64,000 nt of DNA from Candidatus Endonucleibacter bathymodioli (GTDB lineage Bacteria > Pseudomonadota > Gammaproteobacteria > Pseudomonadales > Endozoicomonadaceae). Under the pieces are notes generated by a model. It was given only the letters and a program-made list of their open reading frames with translations, was not told the origin of the DNA and searched no databases. Shown here piece by piece: positions 22,168 through 31,618 of this stretch (positions within the stretch are counted from its first letter, which is position 1; the number at the start of each line of letters is the position of its first letter). Where the stretch lies: contig JASXSV010000004.1 of NCBI GenBank assembly GCA_030674915.1, forward strand, positions 148,163 through 212,162, in the 5' to 3' direction. A program made the translations under genes and the position numbers.

Positions 22168-24195
22168 GTGCTTGAGCTTCTAAAAGGACTGGTTCAAAAT
22201 AATCAGATAAAGCCACTGGACTACCAGTTCGCTAGGTTTATATACAGCCTTCATAATGATGATGTTTTGGCACTGGTCAGCGCCATGGTCAGCCACCAGT
22301 TAGGACTAGGAAATGTCTGTTTATCTTTGGAAACCATAGACCCAAATTGCCTCTTCAACCAAAATCAGAAAAAAAGCCAAGCCATCATAGAGGCTGCTCA
22401 ATGTGACGTATGTCACTGGCATGAACATCTGTTAAAGCAACCATGGGTTGGCGACGGCTGCACGCCAACGCCTTTGGTTATTGAAAAAAAACGACTATAT
22501 CTATACCGCTACTGGCAATACGAAAAACAAGTAGCCGCTTTTTTAGGACAAAATTCCAGCATCAATGTCGATCATCAAGCTGCCAGCCTAATACTAAACC
22601 GTCTTTTCCGCAGGGATTACACCTCTATCTATCAACAATGTCATCATCTTGAATCTGGCACAGACATTCAGAAAGCATTAGTCAAGTGGCTAGATATTGA
22701 ACACCAAAATTCCTTAGATTGGAGCGCCATTCAACAGTGTATCCTTAACGCTAAAACAAGCGCAGATCTATCACCCCTAGATAAACTGGTTCCAGATAAG
22801 TACTGTCTCAACTGGCAAAAAATTGCGGTGGCCCTAGCCTCAACCCAGAGTTTTTCCATCATCAGTGGCGGCCCCGGTACGGGTAAAACAACCACCGTTA
22901 CAAAACTGCTAGCACTGTTAGTAGAACTAGGCATTCAAAGCGGTTCACCCCCGAATATAAAGCTAGTAGCACCAACAGGAAAAGCCTCCGCACGTCTGAC
23001 AGAATCTATTGGTGGTGCACTGAACAAACTTGCCTGCAATCAACAGGTAAAAGACTTGATTCCCACAAATGCAAGGACCATCCACCGACTACTAGGAGTT
23101 ATGCCCTATAGCAACGGCTTCAGGCATAACAACAGCAATAAGCTACATCTTGATATACTGGTGGTAGATGAAGCATCTATGATTGATCTGCCAATGATGG
23201 CCCGTTTACTGGAAGCCATGCCCAACAACGGTCGGTTAATCCTGTTAGGTGACAGGGATCAACTAGCCTCTGTTGAAGCCGGCAGTGTGCTGGGAGACAT
23301 CTGCACCGCTGCCGATGGTGGGTATTCCACAAAACAAATCCAGATTATGGAACAAATGACCGGATTTAATCTAAACGAATACAGTAACTCTGAAGCCAGA
23401 CCCATCAATAATAGCATTTGTCTTCTGCAAAAAAGCTATCGATTTGACGCACTCTCTGGTATTGGCCTCCTTGCAAACGCTATCAATACAGGTAATCAGA
23501 AAGCCATTACGCGAACACTGAGCCTTAATTTCAAAGATATCGATATACATCCAACAGATAGCTATGGTTATCATCAACTTTTAAAATTGTGTACAACTGA
23601 ATATCAACGCTTCTTAGCAATTATAAAAACAGGCATTATCGGAACGGAATCAGAAACCATTTGGCATAAAAAAATACTACAAACATTTCACTCGTTTCAG
23701 CTACTCTGCGCTTTGCGTGAAGGTCAATTTGGCGTTAATTGTCTCAATGAAGTGATTCGATTAGCTCTTTCCAAAGCAAACTTAATTGATGAGGCTGGCC
23801 TTTGGTATAGAGGTCGACCGGTATTAATTACAAAAAATGATCATGACCTTAATTTATACAACGGAGATATTGGTATTGCTCTCAACAACAACGACAGTCG
23901 CTTAAGGGTGATATTTGAACTACCAGATGGTTCCATAAAACAATTCTTACCAAGCCGCCTGCCAGAGCATGAAACAGTTTTTGCCATGACCATCCACAAA
24001 AGCCAAGGATCAGAGTTTGAGCATGCAGCAATAGCTCTACCTAATCAGTTTAATCCGATGATCACAAGGGAGCTAGTTTACACTGGTATCACCCGTGCGA
24101 AAAAGAAATTAGATCTTTTTTGTAGCGCGGATCTACTAAACAAAGCGATAAAAACACCCACTCAAAGAATATCAGGCCTAAAAGAAAGACTTTAA
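22168..24195 (+). CDS. recD: RecBCD exonuclease V alpha subunit RecD
   Basis: The 5'-3' helicase subunit. Walker A GGPGTGKTTTVTKL lies near residues 233-246. The DEASMIDLPMMARLL motif II, the GDRDQLASVEAGSVLGD motif III, and the C-terminal FAMTIHKSQGSEF and YTGITRAKK motifs complete the superfamily 1B set. An open frame reaches back to 22117 inside recB. The GTG at 22168 is the better start: TAGGAG sits seven bases upstream and it avoids a 41-base overlap. This gives 675 residues. It ends just before the 10-bp tandem repeat. Confidence 0.95.
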   Translation: MLELLKGLVQNNQIKPLDYQFARFIYSLHNDDVLALVSAMVSHQLGLGNVCLSLETIDPNCLFNQNQKKSQAIIEAAQCDVCHWHEHLLKQPWVGDGCTPTPLVIEKKRLYLYRYWQYEKQVAAFLGQNSSINVDHQAASLILNRLFRRDYTSIYQQCHHLESGTDIQKALVKWLDIEHQNSLDWSAIQQCILNAKTSADLSPLDKLVPDKYCLNWQKIAVALASTQSFSIISGGPGTGKTTTVTKLLALLVELGIQSGSPPNIKLVAPTGKASARLTESIGGALNKLACNQQVKDLIPTNARTIHRLLGVMPYSNGFRHNNSNKLHLDILVVDEASMIDLPMMARLLEAMPNNGRLILLGDRDQLASVEAGSVLGDICTAADGGYSTKQIQIMEQMTGFNLNEYSNSEARPINNSICLLQKSYRFDALSGIGLLANAINTGNQKAITRTLSLNFKDIDIHPTDSYGYHQLLKLCTTEYQRFLAIIKTGIIGTESETIWHKKILQTFHSFQLLCALREGQFGVNCLNEVIRLALSKANLIDEAGLWYRGRPVLITKNDHDLNLYNGDIGIALNNNDSRLRVIFELPDGSIKQFLPSRLPEHETVFAMTIHKSQGSEFEHAAIALPNQFNPMITRELVYTGITRAKKKLDLFCSADLLNKAIKTPTQRISGLKERL

Positions 24196-24203
24196 GCTTA
24201 CCA

Positions 24204-24283
24204 TTGCGTATAGTTGCGTATAGTTGCGTATAGTTGCGTATAGTTGCGTATAGTTGCGTATAGTTGCGTATAGTTGCGTATAA
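24204..24283. repeat. 10-bp tandem repeat, 8 units
   Basis: The unit ttgcgtatag is repeated eight times; the last unit ends in taat. It begins nine bases past the recD stop. A 10-bp period is close to one helical turn. No function is evident. The repeat is too short and spacer-free to be CRISPR. Confidence 0.95.
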
Positions 24284-24354
24284 TGATTCTATTTCCCACC
24301 TCAAAGATGGTCAATTATTCATTAATAGGCTAGTTCCTAGATTTCAACAATAAC

Positions 24355-24527
24355 CGACACACTTGGAATTGATTTGAGAGTCAACTTCTCATAGACTATA
24401 GTTCGCACACAAAAAACTAGGTGACTACATCGTAAACTCTTACAAACATATGACTCTGGCTTAACGATACCAGATTCAATCCTTCCGCACACTCGTATTT
24501 TCAGCGCGTAGGATTGGTGGTTATCTG
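24355..24527 (+). repeat. Left arm of a 172-bp inverted repeat pair
   Basis: This segment matches the reverse complement of 27027-27197. The outer 24 bases (from CGACACACTTGG) are identical, the inner end (GGATTGGTGGTTATCTG) is identical, and the middle is diverged. The two arms enclose the ten-finger zinc-finger gene. They are probably ends of, or fragments from, the same mobile element in opposite orientation. I could not assign the family. Confidence 0.85.
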
Positions 24528-24726
24528 TAGAGTTCAGGTAAACGTTATCGGTAGCATCAGGGTGCTGAGGCTGGAGCCCTCTTCATTATTGGCCGCGTGG
24601 ATATTGATGAGCGCCCAGAATGCGTGGATCTGAAAAAAAGTACGATTCAGTTTTTGTCGAGCATGTATGTTAGTTATTGTGGAAATCTAGGATCTAGGAT
24701 TGACTGAAATTATAGAGGTGAAATAA

Positions 24727-26547
24727 ATGATATTGAAATTATTGTGTATTCCAAAATCACATACATATAGATTAAATACTTTAACTATGGTTAAGGGTAT
24801 ATTATTTTCTTATTGGTTATTAACCTCTCTATGCATTAAAGCAGCGCTAGATAATAATATTCCTCAAAGCATAGATATTGACATGAAGAAAGAGAAATGG
24901 TTGTTTATGCTTGTACCGAATAATCCTGCATCTGGGCATCTAGAAGAAGTTTGTTATATGCTTATGATTGATAAGGGAATATCAGAAGACCCCAGTATAA
25001 ACAAACTAATTAGCACTACCTTAATAGACCTACAAGATAATAACATTGAAGAGATTTTACATGTTAATAATTGTCAAAATCTTACGCTTTGCAGCATGCG
25101 TTATTTATTAGAAGAAGATGCTAATAATTTTTTGCGTGTTTTGAAATCAGAACAAAAAAACTACAAATATGCACTTGTAGTTATATTTTTTACCATCACT
25201 GAAAACAATAAAGAAATAGGTTTCAAAATTGAACAAATAGAACTTAATAATACAATATATGCTAATGATCAAATTCTTAATGGCACTAGCAGTGGACTAA
25301 ATATATTAAAGCCACTATTAGCATCATGCAAGGAGATGAGATTTGCATCTAAAAACAGCCCTCAAATTAGTAGTGACGAAACACCAAATTTTGACCTATA
25401 CCTTAATATTGAAAGTAATATTAATAATACTCAGTGCCCAGATATAGAAAACCAACTATTCACATCATTGGAGGATATAGAATCTGTAGATGAAAACATC
25501 TCTGACGCTTATAATACAGTTCCAAATATAAATCTATTGCTTAGTAATACAGGAGCAGAAACATGTCCTAATTATAATACTTTGCTTAATCCATATAAGG
25601 ATATTGCACCTAATGTTTCAGAGTGTGAAAAACCAAATAATACAAAACATCCAAAGGGAAGAATCTACACCTGTAATATCTGTAACAAGGTATTTACTAG
25701 AATCTATAATTTGCATAGCCATATTAAAGTTCATAGAGATAAAAGCATTTTCCACTGCCACGAGTGTGACAAGGATTTTACTAACAGACAAATCCTAAAC
25801 AGACATATGTTGTTTCATCTAAGTGATAAGGCATTTCAGTGCCCGTGGTGTAGCAATGTGTTTTATAAAGCACAAACTTTTAATATACATATGGAAACCC
25901 ATACAGATAAAGATACTTTCAAGTGCCAAGAGTGTGGCAAGTATTTTATTAGTAACACAATATTACAATTACATATATCAATTCATTTAGATGAAAAACC
26001 ATTTAAGTGCCATTTGTGTAGCAAGGCATTCAATCAAAGATGTAATTTGAAAACACACATGCGAACCCATAAGAATGTTTCAGAGTGTGAAAAACTAAAT
26101 AAGACAACACTTCCAAAAGAAAAAAACCACCACTGTAATATCTGTAACAAGTCATTTACTAGAAGCTATAATTTGCATAACCATATTAAAGTTCATGAGA
26201 AAAAAAGCATTTTCCACTGCCACGAGTGTGACAAATATTTTAGCACAAGACAAATATTTACCAGACATATGTTATTTCATCTAAGTGAAAAGACATTTCA
26301 GTGCCCGTGGTGTAGAAATGTATTTAATAGAACACAAGATTTGGATACACATATGGAAATCCATACAGATAAAAGTACTTTCAAGTGCCAAGAGTGCGGT
26401 AAGTATTTTACTAGCAAAATGATTTTAGAATCACATAGATATATTCATTCAGGTGGAAAACCATTTAAGTGCCATTTGTGTAACAAGGAATTCACTCGAA
26501 AAGGTAATTTGAAAGCACACTTCCGAACCCATAATAACAAAGTGTAA
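24727..26547 (+). CDS. Exported protein with ten tandem C2H2 zinc fingers
   Basis: A 606-residue protein. Residues about 21-40 (from MVKGILFSYWLL, ending near CIKA) look like a Sec signal peptide. The frame starts earlier, at the ATG 24727 with GAGGTG six bases upstream; the ATG at 24787 is an alternative. Residues 40-310 are an AT-rich, unrecognised region. Residues 314-448 and 468-602 are two arrays of five classical C2H2 fingers (C-x2-C-x12-H-x3-H) joined by seven-residue linkers of the eukaryotic HxxxKxF type. The arrays are an internal duplication with a 154-residue (462-base) period, each preceded by NVSECEK. Bacterial Ros/MucR proteins have one finger, so this is a eukaryote-like multi-finger protein. 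DNA or RNA binding inside a host nucleus is inference. Confidence 0.85.
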   Translation: MILKLLCIPKSHTYRLNTLTMVKGILFSYWLLTSLCIKAALDNNIPQSIDIDMKKEKWLFMLVPNNPASGHLEEVCYMLMIDKGISEDPSINKLISTTLIDLQDNNIEEILHVNNCQNLTLCSMRYLLEEDANNFLRVLKSEQKNYKYALVVIFFTITENNKEIGFKIEQIELNNTIYANDQILNGTSSGLNILKPLLASCKEMRFASKNSPQISSDETPNFDLYLNIESNINNTQCPDIENQLFTSLEDIESVDENISDAYNTVPNINLLLSNTGAETCPNYNTLLNPYKDIAPNVSECEKPNNTKHPKGRIYTCNICNKVFTRIYNLHSHIKVHRDKSIFHCHECDKDFTNRQILNRHMLFHLSDKAFQCPWCSNVFYKAQTFNIHMETHTDKDTFKCQECGKYFISNTILQLHISIHLDEKPFKCHLCSKAFNQRCNLKTHMRTHKNVSECEKLNKTTLPKEKNHHCNICNKSFTRSYNLHNHIKVHEKKSIFHCHECDKYFSTRQIFTRHMLFHLSEKTFQCPWCRNVFNRTQDLDTHMEIHTDKSTFKCQECGKYFTSKMILESHRYIHSGGKPFKCHLCNKEFTRKGNLKAHFRTHNNKV

Positions 26548-26744
26548 CCAGATATTTATTTATCAAAATGTTTTAGATGCTCATATATTGACTCATGCAG
26601 GTGAAAAGTTATTTAAGTGCAATTTGTATGATAAGGAATTCATTTGCACAGGTATTTTAAATTCACATAAAAAAACTCATTCTTCGAGAAAGCTTTTTTA
26701 TTGTCAAACATGTGACAAGAAATATACTAGCAAGGTGAATTAAT
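26548..26744 (+). pseudogene. Degenerate zinc-finger tail behind the ten-finger gene
   Basis: Directly after the stop, another frame (from about 26565 to the TAA at 26742-26744) reads more finger-like sequence. It begins with a finger end (AHILTHAGEKLF), then CNLYDKEFICTGILNSHKKTH, in which the second Cys is lost, then a half finger YCQTCDKKYTSK ending at a stop. The gene was evidently longer, or another finger array stood here and has decayed by frameshift. Confidence 0.7.
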
Positions 26745-27026
26745 AATACTATAAGGTATGCTATATTTATTTACACATAAGATAAGGACTATATTTGCAT
26801 AATAACATACTTTTCCGGCAAAAACTCAATCGGACTAAGCATGGCTAGCCAAGTATATCTTAATGATTGAGCGATATATGCGCAGCCTGATAACTCGCCA
26901 CAGTTATCAAACGTAACGGTCTTACAGATATTTTTGCGAGGTCGTAGCATTTTTTTGATGACTCGGCGTCATAAGCTCCAAGCTGACAGCACTTCAGTTC
27001 CAGGGAGATTGTTTTATGGAATACTG
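26745..27026 (-). other. Transposase-like debris
   Basis: No open gene. On the minus strand short peptides such as TVTFDNCGEL (resembling the second catalytic Asp motif of IS30-type transposases) and LSPIEF are readable among stops near 26830-26960. They suggest a mosaic of old insertion-sequence pieces. Family assignment is tentative. Confidence 0.4.
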
Positions 27027-27197
27027 CAGATAACCACCAATCCTACGCTCTGGAAATACGAGTATGCTGAAGGACTGAATCTGGCTCGTTAACCAGAGTC
27101 AGCTGTTTGTACGAGTTCCCCATGCGGTCACCTGGTTCGCTGTGTGAGAGCTGCATCCTATGAGCAGCTGATACTCAAATCAATTCCAAGTGTGTCG
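27027..27197 (-). repeat. Right arm of the 172-bp inverted repeat pair
   Basis: Reverse-complement partner of 24355-24527. Conservation is highest at both ends of the arm. The pair spans 2.84 kb including the zinc-finger gene. Confidence 0.85.
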
Positions 27198-27285
27198 ATC
27201 ATTATGGAAACCTAAGCTTTACCCTAGGAGAGAAAATGATTATCTGAAACAGGAAAAGCCAGCCCATGAAAATGGTGGCAACAAC

Positions 27286-27304
27286 AGTCACCTAAAAGGT
27301 GACT
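27286..27304. terminator. Hairpin between convergent genes
   Basis: AGTCACCT and AGGTGACT form a perfect 8-base stem with a 3-base loop. It lies nine bases past the stop of the minus-strand gene that ends at 27313. No T-run follows, so a terminator role is only likely from position. Confidence 0.4.
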
Positions 27305-27312
27305 GGCATAGG

Positions 27313-28944
27313 TTAGTCCTTATACGCCTTAGCAATACTATCAACCAATTCTAAACAGTGATAGAACAACACATCTCCCTTTTCCGGCATTACATCAAGG
27401 ATTTCTTTTACAGCTTTACCTGCTACAACTTTGATAACTATAATTTTGTGTATTTTATCTTTGGACCCTGTCATATTAACTATTTTAAATATGACTGCTC
27501 TATAAAAGGCTATTATCGTACTCATCCTAACTTCATTCCTTTCCTTTTCATACTTTGCTTCTAAGTCTTTTGCGATTTTTTTATAAGTTAACCACCGTTG
27601 AACCCTAGAATTAGAACCTGACGATCCAACTGGCTTTTTTTTCCTCTCAGTTATATGTGCACCATATAATTTATGACATATTCCCCCCACAGAATTTTTA
27701 TCTTTAAATTCAGGAATTCCCCTCTTTATCTCTGGTGGTTCAGTTAACTTATCATCAAAACATTCGCCCATTTCTAACTGTGCTACCAGTGACCTTACTC
27801 TCCCACTTACAACAAATTGTCCAATAATTACATCTTCATCATTAGCATATTTATGGACCATAATAGACTTATCTTCCCCAGGGCTATCTTGCTGCATTTC
27901 TAATTCCTGAGCATGTAATATTTGTTCAAACATATCTAAAAACCATATTTTACTAGATTTGATTTTTAGATCATTCCATAATGTTTCCTCTTCGATTTGA
28001 TCACATGTCTTTTCTTTTATTACTTGCAATTCATACTCTTTAACAAATGGGATAGCATTCTCATAATAATATGACCATAAGCTATTCAACTCAACTTTTG
28101 ATTGTTTTAAACAATTAAAAGATTTTAGGTGAAATATATATGTTTGATTACCTACCCACACATTTCCTACAGTCTCTAGTGATTTTATCTCAGGAAACCA
28201 TAAGGCTAACGAGTATACGTTTTCACATGCATCCAATTCACTTTTTTCTCCATAACTGAGCATAGGACATATCTGAAGACTAGCCTTTGTTTCTTTAGAC
28301 TCTAGAAAAAATGAAGCAATCTCAGAAAAAGAACTTATTGTAAGTTGTTTTAATGAACAATACAAATTATCTTCTTTTTTTTCAAACTGACAAACATTTT
28401 TACCACCAAAACGATGCATATAGTCATAAAAGAAACATATGCTTGTGAAATTAGAGTGCGTCTGAGTATCCTCGTCTCTCTTAAATACTATACTATACAC
28501 CGCCTCATGAAGATTATCCCACGAAACCTTACCTTTTCGATTGTCTTTTAGCTCCACTTTAAATGAATGTATATTTCGAGAAATCTCAGAAAACACAAAA
28601 CTGTCTGGATGAAACATAATGGTAATACTTAAGCAATGATAATGTTCCATAAATTGTGCTTTTGTAAGTTCACCATTTTTAAAAGCCCACAAAATGGTAT
28701 TATAGGTCCCAACATTCATATAAGCAGAAGAGCTAGGACCTTCTTTTTTCAAGCAGGTGAATTTTTCTCGATACCTCTTGTCTCTTGCTATATCAGACAC
28801 GAAGCCTTTTTCACCATCGGTGAGATAGTGTTCTAAATATATAAACTGATAAGCTACTACAGGATTAATGACTGTAATACAAATAAAAAATAATACAACC
28901 ACAAGTACTCTATTACCGCATGCCTTTAGATAGTTTTTCAACAC
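27313..28944 (-). CDS. Exported protein of unknown function
   Basis: I do not recognise this 543-residue protein. It begins with a clear Sec signal peptide: a basic start, a hydrophobic core VLVVVLFFICITVI, and a likely cut after Ala31. The rest is soluble-looking and rich in Lys, Glu and aromatic residues. It has about eleven Cys after the signal and a basic Ser/Gly patch near residues 430-455 (RKKKPVGSSGSNSR). No repeats or catalytic motif are evident. The frame opens with GTG then TTG; GGAG lies at proper distance for the TTG at 28941. It has low GC and is flanked by transposon debris. By company it is a candidate effector, with no direct evidence. Confidence 0.7.
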   Translation of the reverse strand: MLKNYLKACGNRVLVVVLFFICITVINPVVAYQFIYLEHYLTDGEKGFVSDIARDKRYREKFTCLKKEGPSSSAYMNVGTYNTILWAFKNGELTKAQFMEHYHCLSITIMFHPDSFVFSEISRNIHSFKVELKDNRKGKVSWDNLHEAVYSIVFKRDEDTQTHSNFTSICFFYDYMHRFGGKNVCQFEKKEDNLYCSLKQLTISSFSEIASFFLESKETKASLQICPMLSYGEKSELDACENVYSLALWFPEIKSLETVGNVWVGNQTYIFHLKSFNCLKQSKVELNSLWSYYYENAIPFVKEYELQVIKEKTCDQIEEETLWNDLKIKSSKIWFLDMFEQILHAQELEMQQDSPGEDKSIMVHKYANDEDVIIGQFVVSGRVRSLVAQLEMGECFDDKLTEPPEIKRGIPEFKDKNSVGGICHKLYGAHITERKKKPVGSSGSNSRVQRWLTYKKIAKDLEAKYEKERNEVRMSTIIAFYRAVIFKIVNMTGSKDKIHKIIVIKVVAGKAVKEILDVMPEKGDVLFYHCLELVDSIAKAYKD

Positions 28945-29495
28945 AATACTCCATAAGATAAAATATATGCACTATGAAACACAGCTAGCAGCCAAGCTAT
29001 TGGCACCACCGGGTAGTTAATGTCTTTCGCACCATACTATTAGTTGATTATATCCATGCACGTGTTCTGGTCAAAAAAACTAGACACATTGATTTTCTAA
29101 ATTATCGTACTAAACCGGAGATAAAACATTATTAGAGGATGTAACAGATCTAGGTTATAATGCTTAATGTAAGCTCCAACATCATATTTAGCGAGTTGGC
29201 TGCCGAAGGTTGCAAAACATCACCACCTCACTACAAATAACGCTTTAGTAATTTGATACAACCTCACACGCTCAAAGGAAATTGGTATAAATACCGTAAA
29301 GGGGTGCCGGTTCTCTGGCTCAAAAGAAGCATATCATAGGTCAATCTAGCGGTCTTTCCAAAATAATTAAAATACAAGTAGGCGACAAGAGAGCCCCACC
29401 TTTTTTGCATTTTAAATGTTCAACGGTACACCACAAAACAAGAAATAATCCCGTATACTCACTAATGTTCCTATGAGTGGTAGAGACTTATTTAC
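28945..29495. other. Intergenic gap before ansA
   Basis: About 550 bases without a gene. Around 29085-29110 the sequence resembles an IS3-like terminus (minus strand TGTCTAGTTTTTTTGACC), but no transposase frame accompanies it. Otherwise nothing is recognised. Confidence 0.35.
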
Positions 29496-30509
29496 ATGAC
29501 AAAAAAGATATACGTTGCTTATACCGGTGGAACTATCGGTATGCAGCCAAGCAGTTCTGGCTATGCTCCAGCGTGCAACCTTACAGCACTACTCCATAAA
29601 GCAATACCCAAAGCAGTAATGAATAGCTTACCTCAATTTCATCTATTTGAGTACGAACAATTGGTGGACTCAAGCAACATCCTACCAGATAACTGGAGGC
29701 AAATGGCCATAGATATTGCCAACCATTATGAACCGTACGATGGCTTTGTAATACTCCATGGCACTGATACCATGGCTTATTCATGTTCAATGTTATCGTT
29801 CATGCTAAGCAACCTACAAAAACCAGTTATATTTACCGGCTCGCAGATACCTCTGTGTGAACCAAACTCAGATGGCCTGACAAATTTTATTGGTGCTCTA
29901 TCTGCTGCAAGTGATGAACGACTCAAAGAAGTGTGTCTGTATTTCAATAATCGACTATTTCGGGGAAATCGTAGCCGCAAACAAAGCTCCGATGACCTTG
30001 ATGCTTTTGACAGCCCTAACTACCCACTGCTAGGCCACACAGAGATTAATATTGAACTGAATGAATCATTATTATGGAAGCCAACAGGACCTGAAAACTT
30101 TCAGCTAGCCTGTGATACCGAATCCCACGTACTACCTCTTTGTCTGTTTCCCGGAATCAGCGCCGACTGGCTGAAAATAGCTTTAAACCAACCCTACTCT
30201 GCTTTTATCCTAAAAACTTACGGTACAGGGAATGGTCCAGATCAGGATATAAAACTACTTAATGTACTGTCCAATACCATAGAGCAAGGCAAGATTATCG
30301 TTAATCAAACCCAGTGCCGCAGTGGTAGCGTACAACAGAACCACTATGCTGCAGGTTCTGCCTTTGCCAAGGCGGGGCTGCTAAGCGGTTATGACTCAAC
30401 ACCAGAAGCGCTATTTTGTAAACTACACCATCTGTTTTCTACAAACCTACCGCCAGAACAAATTAGAACACTACTTCATACCAATATTTCTGGAGAATTA
30501 ACACTTTGA
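29496..30509 (+). CDS. ansA: L-asparaginase I, cytoplasmic type
   Basis: Hydrolyses L-asparagine to aspartate and ammonia. The 337-residue protein has no signal peptide. It carries the two asparaginase signatures: the N-terminal YTGGTIGM block with the nucleophilic Thr, and LHGTDTMAYS with the second catalytic Thr-Asp pair. The FNNRLFRGNRSRK segment and the C-terminal NQTQCRSGSV block fit the AnsA (type I) branch. It is monocistronic. The last codons run into four imperfect copies of a 9-base unit (actttgagg, about 30504-30537). Confidence 0.94.
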   Translation: MTKKIYVAYTGGTIGMQPSSSGYAPACNLTALLHKAIPKAVMNSLPQFHLFEYEQLVDSSNILPDNWRQMAIDIANHYEPYDGFVILHGTDTMAYSCSMLSFMLSNLQKPVIFTGSQIPLCEPNSDGLTNFIGALSAASDERLKEVCLYFNNRLFRGNRSRKQSSDDLDAFDSPNYPLLGHTEINIELNESLLWKPTGPENFQLACDTESHVLPLCLFPGISADWLKIALNQPYSAFILKTYGTGNGPDQDIKLLNVLSNTIEQGKIIVNQTQCRSGSVQQNHYAAGSAFAKAGLLSGYDSTPEALFCKLHHLFSTNLPPEQIRTLLHTNISGELTL

Positions 30510-30537
30510 GGACTTTGAGGACTTTGAGGCCTTTGAA
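30504..30537. repeat. Short 9-bp tandem repeat at the ansA stop
   Basis: About four copies of actttgagg, the last imperfect, cover the ansA stop codon and the bases after it. Extension could move the stop only by whole units. Confidence 0.7.
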
Positions 30538-30638
30538 AGATTGGCATGAGCAACGATATACCAGTTACCATTTAAGCTGAACTCAACCAACAATATCACA
30601 CCTTTATAGGGGAATTGGTATGATTTTACACTAAAAAA

Positions 30639-31307
30639 TCACCAAACTATCGGCTCTACTCCGTTACTCCGGAGATAGCCGTTTATTTTAGAAAACGGTT
30701 TACTACCGAAAAAACCCCTATAGGCAGACAAGGGTGATGGGTGCGCTGACTTCAATACCAAATGCACAGTCTGATCAACAAACTCACCTTTTTTCTGTGC
30801 GTAACTTCCCCAAAGCACAAATACCAAATTTTCTTTATGGCTATTAAGCTCAGCCACGATCTTATCTGTAAACTGCTCCCATCCTTTGCTTTGATGTGAA
30901 CCCGCCTGTTTATGTTCAACGGTCAATACACTATTCAATAATAAAACTCCCTGCTTGGCCCATCGCTCGAGAAAACCATTATTGGCCGGAGCAATACCAA
31001 GATCATCTTTGAGCTCTTTATATATATTATTCAGTGAGGAGGGTATTTTCACATTCGGCTTCACAGAAAAACAAAGACCATCAGCCTGACCAAACCCATG
31101 GTAAGGATCCTGACCTAAAATAACTACTTTAACTTGCTCAAAAGGTACTAAATCAAGCGCCCGAAAATACTCACTAACCTGTGGGTATATTACCTTCCCT
31201 AACTTCTTTTCCTTAGCCAAAAACATACTGAGCCGTTTCATATACTCTTTGTTAAATTCATCCTGAATATAGGTTTTCCACGACGCATCAAGACTAATAT
31301 TCAGCAT
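30639..31307 (-). CDS. ung: Uracil-DNA glycosylase family 1
   Basis: Removes uracil from DNA to start base-excision repair. The 222-residue protein has the water-activating motif GQDPYHG (Asp67, His70), the FSVKPNVKIPSSLNNIYKEL segment, the LLLNSVLTVE strand, and the minor-groove loop HPSPLS with His189. Length and order are normal. It is monocistronic, convergent with ansA across 130 bases. Confidence 0.97.
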   Translation of the reverse strand: MLNISLDASWKTYIQDEFNKEYMKRLSMFLAKEKKLGKVIYPQVSEYFRALDLVPFEQVKVVILGQDPYHGFGQADGLCFSVKPNVKIPSSLNNIYKELKDDLGIAPANNGFLERWAKQGVLLLNSVLTVEHKQAGSHQSKGWEQFTDKIVAELNSHKENLVFVLWGSYAQKKGEFVDQTVHLVLKSAHPSPLSAYRGFFGSKPFSKINGYLRSNGVEPIVW

Positions 31308-31618
31308 ATTATTTTACCCTTTACTGCTAAAAAACGAACTACAAATGCTTGCCAAAAGATTACACCTGCTCTCACCGTATACCGCCAACTTATTAGCCGC
31401 CACTTCCATCATAACGGCTTTGTTTATTAATTTTGCGAATGCACCAATTCCCCTTGAGGATGTGAGATATTGACTACTCTAACCTTCAAGGATAACAGGT
31501 ATAGCTGTTCGAATCAGGTTTCCCATGGTGGTATTTAGATTAGCCCAATAGGGTCAATGAGGTAAGCAAACATACCGATTACTCCCTCATCTTTCAAAAA
31601 GAACCAATAAAAGCTGCT
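31308..31618. other. Intergenic gap ung to gcvT
   Basis: About 310 bases upstream of ung and downstream of gcvT. No gene. The sequence near 31442-31468 resembles 2336-2362 (CC-rich core followed by TTGA-GGAT-TGAG), possibly a dispersed repeat. Confidence 0.35.

Noticed and set aside
24204-24283. CRISPR-like array
   Set aside because: The unit is 10 bp with no spacers and no cas genes nearby; it is a simple tandem repeat.
24727-26547. Ros/MucR bacterial regulator
   Set aside because: Ros/MucR proteins have one atypical finger and no signal peptide; this has ten classical fingers with eukaryotic-type linkers.
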